13,321 nt of DNA. Source: Tannerella sp. Its GTDB lineage: Bacteria > Bacteroidota > Bacteroidia > Bacteroidales > Tannerellaceae. A model generated the notes under the pieces. The model made no database searches. It saw only the letters and a program-made list of their open reading frames with translations, and was not told the DNA's origin. Both the position numbers and the translations under genes were made by a program. The number at the start of each line of letters is the position of its first letter. The first letter of the stretch is position 1. Location: contig JAIRKN010000047.1 in assembly GCA_031260095.1 (NCBI GenBank), positions 1-13,321 of the forward strand, read 5' to 3'. This document shows positions 6,061 through 13,198 of this stretch, piece by piece.

Positions 6061-9000
6061 ATGAGCAGGCTTAGGCGATTAAACGATCACGGTTTCATCT
6101 ATATTTTTGGAAAAGAAAGTTTGTTTTGCGATGACAAACTCTGTGAAATGAGTCTGGAACAGCATCTGGCGTATATTCTTACCGTTGAAGAAAAATATGA
6201 TCTTGTATTGTTTTATGACAGACTTGGGGGAATCCGCTTTCCATCAAAAGGAATGACCGGTATTTACGCTCAGATAACGGGACTTAAAGCGCCCATTGAA
6301 GAGCGGGGAACAAATATTCCAAAACTAAAAAGACGTGGTATATTGTCGCCGGTAAGTTCCGGAGAATCTGCGAAGAGGGAAACACAAAACAACAATGCGT
6401 TGCTGGTATGGGACAGGGATGTTTTGCCGGTATTTGAAGCGCTGCTTAAACATCCAAGAAAAACCGAAGAACTGGAAAATCTTAGGGTGGCGATAGTTGT
6501 AATAGGAATGGAAAACTGGCTTGATAAAGGGGTGGAAAATCTAAATTCGTTTTTCAGTAAATATGGCTTACGCCAAGGCAAAGATTTAATCATTCTATGC
6601 TTCAACGGCTTTACCCCAAGCGAAGCAAAGAACCAGTATGAAGGATCAAGGGTATTCGGCTATTTAACCGAATGGGTGAAGAGTTTAAATGAAAATTCAA
6701 GTATAAATCCTGGTATATATAAAAACATAATACAGATAGAAGGTCCGTCCCAGGCGGAGATACGAAATTTGCTTAACAGGAAACGCTTGACCGGAGAACT
6801 TATGATTCCGGCCTCCCAGTTAGATATGATTACGGAAGAAGTGTATAAATTTTCTAAATCTAAAAAATTATCCCTCGGTAGCATTTCGGTACAGATAAAC
6901 ACATATTGTACAAATAAAGGGTTACCTGTAACCTTTGATAAAGAAACGTTTATGAATGCCTTTAATACAAAAGTAGAAAAAACAGGTAGACAAATTCTCA
7001 GTGAATTGAAAGGACTGGAATCTATTCATTCAGAACTAAAAATGATTGAAACCATCGTTAAAAATGATAATATTAACAAAGCAGTTCATCCGTACCGGTC
7101 ACGGTTCGCGGATTTATCGGATATTAATAACAAAAATAGAATGGGACACCATTTCGCACTGAAAGGAAATCCTGGCACCGGAAAAACGACAATCGCCAAC
7201 CTTTTAGGAGGTTATCTTTACGAAATCGGTGCCTTGTCAAGCGGTCATGTTATACCTTGCGTCCCCAAAGACCTAATCGCTGGCTTTGTCGGACAGACCG
7301 CATTAAAGACTACCGAAAGAGTGCAGGAAGCTATTGGAGGTGTATTGTTTATTGATGAGATAAGCGGAATTGTCGGCGACAGCAAGAATGATTTAGATGC
7401 AAGAACTCACGGTTTTTCAAAAGAAGTAAACGGGGTTCTGCTTAGCGCAATGACCAGTTATCCCGATCTGTCCGTAATAATCGCGGGGTACCCCCATGAT
7501 GTTGATGCGTTTATTTCAAGCGATGACGGTTTCGGCAGCCGTTTTCTCCATATTATCGAACTACCCGATTATAATGCGGAACAGCTTGCCGGGATTTTCC
7601 GTGACATGGCAAGTAAGGAAGGATATAAGATCGCAGACGAACTAGAATTTATATTAAATGATTTTATAGAAAACTGGCTACAACTAAAACCTTTTGACGG
7701 GAAATGGGGAAACGTCCGTGAAATAGAGAATATTGTTAGACGTATAAAAGGAACTGTTGACCGGGACAGAATTATTAAAATAAAGGATATACCGGAAAAT
7801 ATCGATTCCGGTAAATCTCATTACAATCTGAAAGATTGTATAAAAAACTGCGGTAAAAATAAACCATCTCCACTTGAGGAATTAGAATGTATGATAGGGT
7901 TACAGGAAGTAAAAACAATGGTTAAAAAGGAAATGAATTTTATTGACTATGCCGTTCAAAAAGGCAGCGATATTTCAAATTCAATGAATTTTCTTTTTCT
8001 TGGAAACCCCGGTACGGGCAAAACAACTGTTGCCCGTTTAATGGGCAAAATTCTCACCGGAATAAAAGCACTTCCGTATTCAAATCTAGTAGAAATCCGT
8101 AGCCCAAAAGTACTTATTGACAGAATTTCAGGCGAAAACCGTGCAGGAAAAATATTTAACAGTGCCTTGGGCAGAGTACTGTTTATTGATGAAGCTTACG
8201 GCTTGCTCTTAGAAACCGGCGGAGCAAGCGTTATCACTGAATTGACCGCGTTTTCGGAAAATAACGCGGGAAAACTTTGTATAATACTTGCCGGATATCC
8301 CGATGAAATGGAACAACTGATCAAAACAAATTCCGGACTCGCAAGCAGATTCACGCAACGTATTAATTTTGCAAATTATTCCGCCGAAGAATTAATAGAA
8401 ATATTTGCATCGTTCTGTAAAACAAACAATTGTTCTTATGATGAAGAGTTTTATCATTTACTGCAACATTATACAAAAATACTTTCGGAAAAATCGACCG
8501 GGAAAAAAGATTTTGGTAATGGTCGTGAAATGAGGAATTTATTTATATGCTGCCTGAAAGAACTTGCGAATCGAGTTGGCGGCAAATATACGGTAGATGA
8601 TCTGTTTACCGCATCCGATATTATTTCATGCGTACCCGATTTGGATGCTTACGTCAATGCGAGTAAACCGAAATATGAACTTCCGCCCGTTGAGCACTTG
8701 ATCAAAACAAGTACTGATTGGAGCAAAGACAATTACAATGAACAGGCGTTGAGAGAAGCTCTTATTAGAATAAGTTCAAGCACCGGAATGGGAAGCGGCT
8801 TTTTAGTAACCAACGATGGATATGCCGTTACCTGTAACCATGTTATAAACGGTGCCTGTAATGATATTAAAGCAAGGGTCAGGATAAAAGACAGCAGAGG
8901 CAGCAATCACGACTTTGAATATAGCTGTTCAGTAGTTTCTACAGACGAACGTTTTGATATTGCTGTAATAAAACTTAAAACCAAAGAGAACAATCTGCCG

Positions 9001-9360
9001 TATACGGCTCTGTTGCCCTATGAAAAAGAAATAAAAGAATGGCAAGGTAAAGATATACATCTTTTAAGTTATCCTTTTGGCGGCAGATTTGATGAACCAT
9101 CCCTTTTTAAAGGAAGTATAGCGTCATATCAGGAAATGAAAGGTGTTGAAACACTGTTGCTCGGTATTGAGGGAAAAAGCGGTAGTTCAGGCGGTATGTG
9201 CATTGATCCGCAAAGCGGCTATGTGATAGGCATTTTCCGCGGTTCTTATATCAACAACTCTGATTATAATTTAACGGAAGAAATCAATTATGCCTGTCCC
9301 GTTAAATATTTATGGGATATTTTTAATAAGGAACAAGATTATGAAAAGAATCGGAATTGA
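6061..9360 (+). CDS. Triple AAA-like protein with a C-terminal trypsin-type protease (operon gene 5)
   Basis: A 1099-residue protein with four parts. Residues 1-330 look like a degenerate AAA-type domain: Walker-B-like strand 'LRVAIVVIGMENW', sensor-like strand 'DLIILCFNG', but no GKT. Residues about 340-590 are a CbbX/SpoVK-type AAA+ module: Walker A GNPGTGKT (369-376), Walker B LFIDE with D432/E433, 'VIIAGYP', and arginine R494 in 'GSRF'. Residues about 610-860 are a second module: GNPGTGKT (648-655), D710/E711, 'IILAGYPDEMEQL', and R763 in 'ASRF'. Residues about 895-1090 are a trypsin/HtrA-like serine protease with a full apparent triad: H927 in 'TCNHVI', D966 in 'FDIAVIKL', and S1043 in GSSGG. 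There is no PDZ domain, signal peptide or membrane segment, so the protease is cytoplasmic and physically tied to the motor. AAGGA lies upstream of the start. The last 20 bp overlap the next gene. Confidence 0.93.
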   Translation: MSRLRRLNDHGFIYIFGKESLFCDDKLCEMSLEQHLAYILTVEEKYDLVLFYDRLGGIRFPSKGMTGIYAQITGLKAPIEERGTNIPKLKRRGILSPVSSGESAKRETQNNNALLVWDRDVLPVFEALLKHPRKTEELENLRVAIVVIGMENWLDKGVENLNSFFSKYGLRQGKDLIILCFNGFTPSEAKNQYEGSRVFGYLTEWVKSLNENSSINPGIYKNIIQIEGPSQAEIRNLLNRKRLTGELMIPASQLDMITEEVYKFSKSKKLSLGSISVQINTYCTNKGLPVTFDKETFMNAFNTKVEKTGRQILSELKGLESIHSELKMIETIVKNDNINKAVHPYRSRFADLSDINNKNRMGHHFALKGNPGTGKTTIANLLGGYLYEIGALSSGHVIPCVPKDLIAGFVGQTALKTTERVQEAIGGVLFIDEISGIVGDSKNDLDARTHGFSKEVNGVLLSAMTSYPDLSVIIAGYPHDVDAFISSDDGFGSRFLHIIELPDYNAEQLAGIFRDMASKEGYKIADELEFILNDFIENWLQLKPFDGKWGNVREIENIVRRIKGTVDRDRIIKIKDIPENIDSGKSHYNLKDCIKNCGKNKPSPLEELECMIGLQEVKTMVKKEMNFIDYAVQKGSDISNSMNFLFLGNPGTGKTTVARLMGKILTGIKALPYSNLVEIRSPKVLIDRISGENRAGKIFNSALGRVLFIDEAYGLLLETGGASVITELTAFSENNAGKLCIILAGYPDEMEQLIKTNSGLASRFTQRINFANYSAEELIEIFASFCKTNNCSYDEEFYHLLQHYTKILSEKSTGKKDFGNGREMRNLFICCLKELANRVGGKYTVDDLFTASDIISCVPDLDAYVNASKPKYELPPVEHLIKTSTDWSKDNYNEQALREALIRISSSTGMGSGFLVTNDGYAVTCNHVINGACNDIKARVRIKDSRGSNHDFEYSCSVVSTDERFDIAVIKLKTKENNLPYTALLPYEKEIKEWQGKDIHLLSYPFGGRFDEPSLFKGSIASYQEMKGVETLLLGIEGKSGSSGGMCIDPQSGYVIGIFRGSYINNSDYNLTEEINYACPVKYLWDIFNKEQDYEKNRN
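9328..9333 (+). promoter_or_regulatory. Ribosome binding site fixing the start of gene 6
   Basis: AAGGAA lies seven bases before the ATG at 9341 and inside the end of gene 5. An upstream in-frame ATG at 9290 has no such site and would add 17 residues before the conserved phosphate-1 loop that normally opens Hsp70 proteins, so 9341 is preferred. Confidence 0.7.
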
Positions 9361-10921
9361 TTTTGGAACAACGAACAGCACGGTTGCGTATTTTGACGAA
9401 ACCAGGCAGCAAATTATTGGTCATATATTTAACGGTGTAGGCAGGGAATATTATCCAAGCGCCATAGCCTATCCAAAAAACAAAGGAAGAATTTTGATTG
9501 GATACGAAGCGCAAGGTTCAAATCGTGACAACTATTATTACTATGAATTCTACAAACTGAATCTTTACACTTATTACAAACAAATACTTAACGCCGAACA
9601 CGGCAAACCGGTAATAGATGTGGTAAAAGATTATTTGCATTTACTGATTGAAAAATACAAGCATGAAAATTTTACAAGAGGGGATGAGCGAAAAGCCAGG
9701 CTGGAGTACATTGCTCTTGCCATACCTAACGCAGCTAACGAAGATCAGATTAGCTATGCGAAGGAAATTAAATCGGATCTGAGAGCATTTCTTAACAATG
9801 AGGCGGAGGCCAGTGTATTCTGTGCAGAAGCAGTATGCGCCTGTGAGTTTTATATCAGTAAACCTGAAAATCAAAATTTTCAAGGCAATATCGTAGTTGT
9901 TGATTACGGCGGTGGAACCCTGAATATTTCAAATTGTTATGTTGCCGGAGACCAGACGGGAAAGAAAAATATCAATGTTGTGGCACAGGGCGGAACAGGT
10001 ACAGATGAAAGAAATATTTTTGGATTTGCCGGAGTCGCCTTTGATCGGGGGGTGGTAAGATTAATTCCTGAAATAGCGTCTATGAACCTGCCGGAAAACG
10101 AATTAAATGAATACGCAGTCAGCTTTGAGCAGGAATTTAAAATAAAAAAACATGATGCGATACGGGAGGCCCTTGAAAACTATTACAGAGAAGGTAAAGA
10201 TGTAACACTGACCTGGAAAGTGAGCAACAAAGAGCGGTATGTTTTTAATGTGTCTCTGCTTTATAGTGTCTTTGAAAATGAAAACATGCCTTTGCTTAAA
10301 AAGCATTTTGATTCGGTTGTTCCGCAAGGCGACCGTACAAACGGAGGTGCCGCCTCGCAGGATTCGTTCAGGGTTTTGCCGATAGGAGGTTTTAGCCAAC
10401 TGCTTTGTGTAGAAAAAGCAATTGAAAAATTTCTTTCCATTGATTTGGCCGATTTACATGATAATCGTATTGCGAAAATCAATACGCATGAAAAATTTAT
10501 ATCGGTTGCTTACGGAGCCGCTGTCTACGCCAATAAACGGAATGTTGAATCCGAACCGGTCATTTCTCTATTTGAAATAGGTGTGAAATATTTTGATGGA
10601 CAAAAAATGAATAATGATGTTCTGGTAAAAAAAGACATGGATATAAAATCGATACATAATGTTCAATGGGGAAATAACTATCAAATAATCGATGCCGAAC
10701 ACGCAAATATAAATATATACTGTCGAGCATCTACAAGCGGCGAAACGGAAAAACCTTTTGATATTTCTGATGTATGTACAGATAATTGTATAGTAAGACT
10801 TTGTGTTACTATTCAGGGAAATAAATACAAGTTGCATGTTCAAAACATAAACAACAATAATGAAAGAGAATGGGATTTATCGGCGATGATAGCCGATTAT
10901 AAAAATCGCAGTAGGGGCTAG
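9341..10921 (+). CDS. Divergent second Hsp70-like ATPase (operon gene 6)
   Basis: A 526-residue actin/Hsp70-fold protein. It opens with a canonical phosphate-1 loop, GIDFGTTNS (5-13), but the other motifs have drifted. Connect-1 is CAEAVCACEFY (161-171; E163 is kept but the usual Pro is Ala). Phosphate-2 is DYGGGTLNIS (188-197; N195 replaces the usual Asp). The adenosine loop is VLPIGGFSQ (345-353). Connect-2 is 'SVAYGAAVYA' (388-397). It probably still binds nucleotide, but the hydrolysis rate and the interdomain allostery may differ from gene 3. The C-terminal 125 or so residues contain beta-rich segments and end without a helical lid. It overlaps gene 5 by 20 bp, which suggests translational coupling, and ends 2 bp before gene 7. 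It could be a regulatory or sensor Hsp70 rather than a general chaperone; that is inference. Confidence 0.9.
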   Translation: MKRIGIDFGTTNSTVAYFDETRQQIIGHIFNGVGREYYPSAIAYPKNKGRILIGYEAQGSNRDNYYYYEFYKLNLYTYYKQILNAEHGKPVIDVVKDYLHLLIEKYKHENFTRGDERKARLEYIALAIPNAANEDQISYAKEIKSDLRAFLNNEAEASVFCAEAVCACEFYISKPENQNFQGNIVVVDYGGGTLNISNCYVAGDQTGKKNINVVAQGGTGTDERNIFGFAGVAFDRGVVRLIPEIASMNLPENELNEYAVSFEQEFKIKKHDAIREALENYYREGKDVTLTWKVSNKERYVFNVSLLYSVFENENMPLLKKHFDSVVPQGDRTNGGAASQDSFRVLPIGGFSQLLCVEKAIEKFLSIDLADLHDNRIAKINTHEKFISVAYGAAVYANKRNVESEPVISLFEIGVKYFDGQKMNNDVLVKKDMDIKSIHNVQWGNNYQIIDAEHANINIYCRASTSGETEKPFDISDVCTDNCIVRLCVTIQGNKYKLHVQNINNNNEREWDLSAMIADYKNRSRG

Positions 10922-10923
10922 AA

Positions 10924-11805
10924 ATGTTAAATAGAAATATTATTGAAGGAATTAAAAACGCACTGGACAAGGCTACTACAAGCAAATATTCTGAATTAGA
11001 AGAGCGTTTGAATATCTGCAAAATGACATTGGGTACATACAACCCTGTTGATGCCGATTTCATTCAATTCAAAAACGCATCAATAGAAGATTTTGAAATT
11101 TTTTATAAAAAGTATCTTTACAGAAAAGACGCGATTGTTCCGGAAGGCAGTGGAATAATATTTTCATTAAACAGAATATTGCAAAAAATTGATGAATTTC
11201 GTTCACAATTAAATATAGACCAAAATGAATTGGATACTATTAACAACATGATTAACGATAGTAAAAAAAAGATTGAATCTTTTATTGATTTAAAACTTGC
11301 AATTAAGAAAAGCAGCGATGAACTGTTGCTCTTAAATGAGGAAAAATATAATTTAGATGTGAAGGCTCAGGAATATGAAAAACTGCAAAACCAGATTAAT
11401 GAATTAAAATCACTTGTTGACTTAAAACGGGAAAGCTTATCTAGGGGAAAACTTGATGAAGTTAAAAAACAGATTTATGAATTGAAGATCAATTTCAATA
11501 GCGGCATGGATATTAATAGGGCAGAAGAAATAATCAGACAATGCTGCGGGATTGGCTTATTAGATAAAGTTAATATTGATCTGTTTTGTGAATATATTGA
11601 AGATAAACAGATATGCGAAAAATTAGAGGAAGCATGTTTAATCGAAGGGAAAAAATTAAAAGAAATTGAGAACTATGAAGTCCAATTGAATGTAGTTTTT
11701 AAAAATTATTTGGAATGTCTCAGTTCAATTATTAAAGCCCTTCCACCCAGAAAAGATACCGTTGGAACATCACTTAGGGAGCGAATAGAGTTGTTCAGAA
11801 ACTGA
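10924..11805 (+). CDS. Coiled-coil protein of unknown function (operon gene 7)
   Basis: A 293-residue, lysine- and glutamate-rich protein, helical almost throughout. Coiled coil is strongest at about 85-190 ('IDEFRSQLNIDQNELDTI', 'EYEKLQNQINELKSLV'), followed by a Cys-containing helical segment ('EIIRQCCGIGLLDKV') and more helix to the end. No enzymatic, metal-binding or membrane motif is visible. It starts 2 bp after the stop of gene 6, behind AGGGG, and is the last gene of the operon. Its final codons and stop lie inside a 13-bp-stem hairpin that resembles the end of the neighbouring insertion sequence, so the natural C-terminus may have been replaced. It may pair with the Hsp70 just upstream, as the GrpE-like domain pairs with gene 3, but no GrpE beta-wing is seen. 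Confidence 0.85.
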   Translation: MLNRNIIEGIKNALDKATTSKYSELEERLNICKMTLGTYNPVDADFIQFKNASIEDFEIFYKKYLYRKDAIVPEGSGIIFSLNRILQKIDEFRSQLNIDQNELDTINNMINDSKKKIESFIDLKLAIKKSSDELLLLNEEKYNLDVKAQEYEKLQNQINELKSLVDLKRESLSRGKLDEVKKQIYELKINFNSGMDINRAEEIIRQCCGIGLLDKVNIDLFCEYIEDKQICEKLEEACLIEGKKLKEIENYEVQLNVVFKNYLECLSSIIKALPPRKDTVGTSLRERIELFRN

Positions 11806-11903
11806 AATTTCTGAACAACTTCTGCTAAAAACAGCAATTTCGTAGCACAAAGTGCGAGAAATTGCAAGACTTGTTCGATAACCAAGTAGGTTATTGAACA
11901 AGT
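11789..11903. repeat. Cluster of three hairpins, possibly an IS-derived miniature element
   Basis: Three inverted repeats follow each other. The first is 11789-11801 with 11808-11820 (13 perfect pairs, 6-base loop, containing the stop codon of gene 7). The second is 11834-11865 (GCAATTTC with GAAATTGC, then GCAC with GTGC around AAA). The third is 11869-11883 with 11889-11903 (14 of 15 pairs, 5-base loop). The outer arms (AGTTGTTCAGAAACT at the left, and ACTTGTTCAATAACC reading inward from the right) resemble each other and the IS ends nearby (TAGACTTGTTTA...). No T-run follows any hairpin, so a classical terminator is not obvious, although the stems could slow transcription at the end of the operon. 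Confidence 0.6.
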
Positions 11904-12076
11904 ATAATGGATTCCCAATTCACCTCCAAAATTAAAATACTTGTAGGCGATCGATGAATAGTAGCTCTGTTAAACCCCGCTAAATGTAAGGAGTTTCTTC
12001 CAGACTACACCAAAAAAATTCGAGAATGAAAATCATCTATTATTGCAAGCGATATAAGTGGGGCAACACGAGCAAT
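11904..12076. other. Gene-free spacer before the insertion sequence
   Basis: AT-rich sequence without a credible gene. A short open stretch in the plus strand (about 11968-12028) encodes LNPAKCKEFLPDYTKKIRE before a stop, but it has no start codon with a ribosome binding site and I cannot link it to a family. It may be the remains of a gene interrupted before the IS arrived. Confidence 0.5.
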
Positions 12077-12099
12077 TAATAGACTTGTTTAAGAACCAT

Positions 12100-12495
12100 C
12101 TAAAGTAGCCTGTCATAATTTATAATACCACAAATCAAAGTCATTCTCAGTGAATGCCGATTACCGCAATGTCCCCGGTATGGATATGCCATGCATTTAC
12201 ATGTTTTTATTTTGGCATTTATATGTTCAACAACAACACGCCTCTTCGCAAGCTCTCTATTATACGCCTTTTCTCCTTCTGTCTGTTGATGATTTTTGCT
12301 TGCCTTTATCGGTATGAAACTGTTTGAATGATATGCTTCTATACCTTGGTATCCAAGATCAGCGTCAAGCGCTATCGAATCGCTGACGCCTTTTCCTATG
12401 GTGTCTTTATATATCTTGAAATCATGCTCACTGCCTTTGGCTTCCTGTAGGTCGATGATTTTCAGGCTGTTCCGTTCAATGATGACCTGGGTCAT
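12100..12495 (-). CDS. IS5-family transposase, C-terminal part (second frame)
   Basis: A 131-residue frame holding the second and third catalytic residues of the DDE transposase: Asp in 'ALDADLGYQGIE' and Glu in 'RVVVEHINAKIKT', which is followed by the family's 'R.....RMTLICGIINYD' C-terminus. The first Asp lies in the other frame (12476-12925). The ATG at 12493-12495 is only the first Met in this frame and has no ribosome binding site, so this part would be made only by a frame change. It overlaps the N-terminal frame by 20 bp. The residues needed for catalysis all survive, but split between two frames. Confidence 0.85.
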   Translation of the reverse strand: MTQVIIERNSLKIIDLQEAKGSEHDFKIYKDTIGKGVSDSIALDADLGYQGIEAYHSNSFIPIKASKNHQQTEGEKAYNRELAKRRVVVEHINAKIKTCKCMAYPYRGHCGNRHSLRMTLICGIINYDRLL

Positions 12496-12925
12496 GCCGT
12501 TTTTTTTCTGAATAATACGCTCTTTGGCCCTTTTGAGGGCGGTTTATCGGACTTTCGGTAACATCTACCACGATGTACTGGATTGAGGCTGATGTTCTCT
12601 TGAGAACTTTTTTTCCGGGCAGGGAGAATGTGCCGTCTTTGGCCAGCGTGTCTTCCACCCATTGGATAGACAGGCAGACCGTACCCTTGCAGACACCATA
12701 TTCGGCCGCGATACTATCCATGGTCCGGTACTCCCGCAGGTATTTCAGGGTAATATACAGCTTATCTTTGACCGGCAGTTTTGAGGGTTTACCGCCTTTT
12801 TTATGCAAAGCATCGTATTCTCTTTGGAGAATCGAGAGCATGTTCTCAAATGTACGGGGTTTCACCCCGTACAGCCGCTTAAAAAGAACCGCTTTGGCAT
12901 CAGCCAGCTCTTTTTTCTTTTCCAT
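12476..12925 (-). CDS. IS5-family transposase, N-terminal part (first frame)
   Basis: A 149-residue frame with the helix-turn-helix region typical of IS5 transposases ('LKYLREYRTMDSIAAEYGV', 'GTVCLSIQWVEDTL') and the first catalytic Asp in 'IVVDVTESPI'. It then runs through 'RPQKGQRAYYSEKKRHD' and stops. Family members continue 'KKRHT.KTQVI' without a break, and the continuation here lies in the other frame. Reading into that frame needs +1 (or -2); a -1 shift at the run of eight A meets TGA at once. Compared with my recollection of the family consensus, about 8 bases between the codons for RH and TQVI appear to be missing, which favours an inactivating deletion over programmed frameshifting. 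The start has a -10 only six bases upstream. Confidence 0.85.
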   Translation of the reverse strand: MEKKKELADAKAVLFKRLYGVKPRTFENMLSILQREYDALHKKGGKPSKLPVKDKLYITLKYLREYRTMDSIAAEYGVCKGTVCLSIQWVEDTLAKDGTFSLPGKKVLKRTSASIQYIVVDVTESPINRPQKGQRAYYSEKKRHDPGHH

Positions 12926-12931
12926 GCCGTC

Positions 12932-12960
12932 ATTATAGCATCCTTGTGGTTTCTAAACAA
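12932..12960 (-). promoter_or_regulatory. Transposase promoter inside the IS end
   Basis: On the minus strand TTGTTT (complement of 12955-12960, within the inverted repeat), a 17-bp spacer and a perfect TATAAT (complement of 12932-12937) form a good sigma-70-type promoter. Only GACGGC separates the -10 from the ATG, so transcription would start at or next to the start codon and the message would be nearly leaderless, which would keep transposase levels low. Confidence 0.6.
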
Positions 12961-12968
12961 GTCTATTA

Positions 12969-13198
12969 TCTGAAATATAGAATAAAAGATTATAGGAATA
13001 AAATAATTGTAGCAAAAATCTTTTGCCCTAAAATCAGTCTACGCAGGCGGCGTCCATGCCGCCTGAAATTTACCGCAAAATTTACAAACAGAAAGCATTA
13101 GACAGTGAAAGGATGGGATTGGCAGCACGCCTGGCGGTAGCGCCTTCGGCGCACCCGCCAGCCGAATTGTCTCCGCTGTCAGTTTAACGTTCGCTCTC
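12969..13198. other. Gene-free spacer with two GC-rich hairpins
   Basis: No credible gene is seen between the IS and the leftward gene at the window edge. Two GC-rich hairpins stand out from the AT-rich surroundings. CAGGCGGC (13044-13051) faces GCCGCCTG (13058-13065), with a perfect 8-bp stem. CTGGCGG (13131-13137) faces CCGCCAG (13155-13161), with an inner GCGCC/GGCGC stem and a TTC loop. Neither is followed by a T-run on either strand. The second lies about 40 bases past the stop of the leftward gene and may act as a 3' end structure or be a dispersed palindromic repeat. Confidence 0.5.

Larger units (their letters stand above)
12077..12968 (-). mobile_element. IS5-family insertion sequence
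   Basis: The ends are inverted repeats matching at 19 of 21 positions: 12077-12097 begins TAATAGACTTGTTTA, and the complement of 12948-12968 begins TAATAGACTTGTTTA too. They enclose a transposase in two overlapping frames on the minus strand. Because the flanks are AT-rich, the exact junction is ambiguous. If the element runs 12082-12963 (about 880 bp), it is flanked by TA on both sides, which fits a two-base target duplication; no longer duplication is visible. The length, the two-frame transposase and the DDE spacing fit the smaller IS5 groups such as IS427 or ISL2. Confidence 0.88.

Noticed and set aside
9290..9340. Upstream start for gene 6
   Set aside because: It would add 17 residues encoded inside gene 5 before the conserved phosphate-1 loop and has no ribosome binding site; 9341 has AAGGAA correctly spaced.
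11789..11820. Rho-independent terminator of the operon
   Set aside because: The stem is long and perfect but is followed by TCTGCTAAAA with no T-run, and its arms match IS-end sequence better than terminator form.
12470..12520. Programmed -1 frameshift at the A8 run
   Set aside because: The -1 frame ends in TGA right after the run and does not lead into the second half of the transposase.
12573..12938. Plus-strand open frame of 121 codons
   Set aside because: It is the antisense of the well-recognised IS5 transposase and resembles no family.
13182..13188. GTTTAAC as an integron attC half-site near a palindrome
   Set aside because: The matching GTTRRRY half-site is not found on the far side of the hairpin, and there is no integrase or cassette structure, so it is probably chance.
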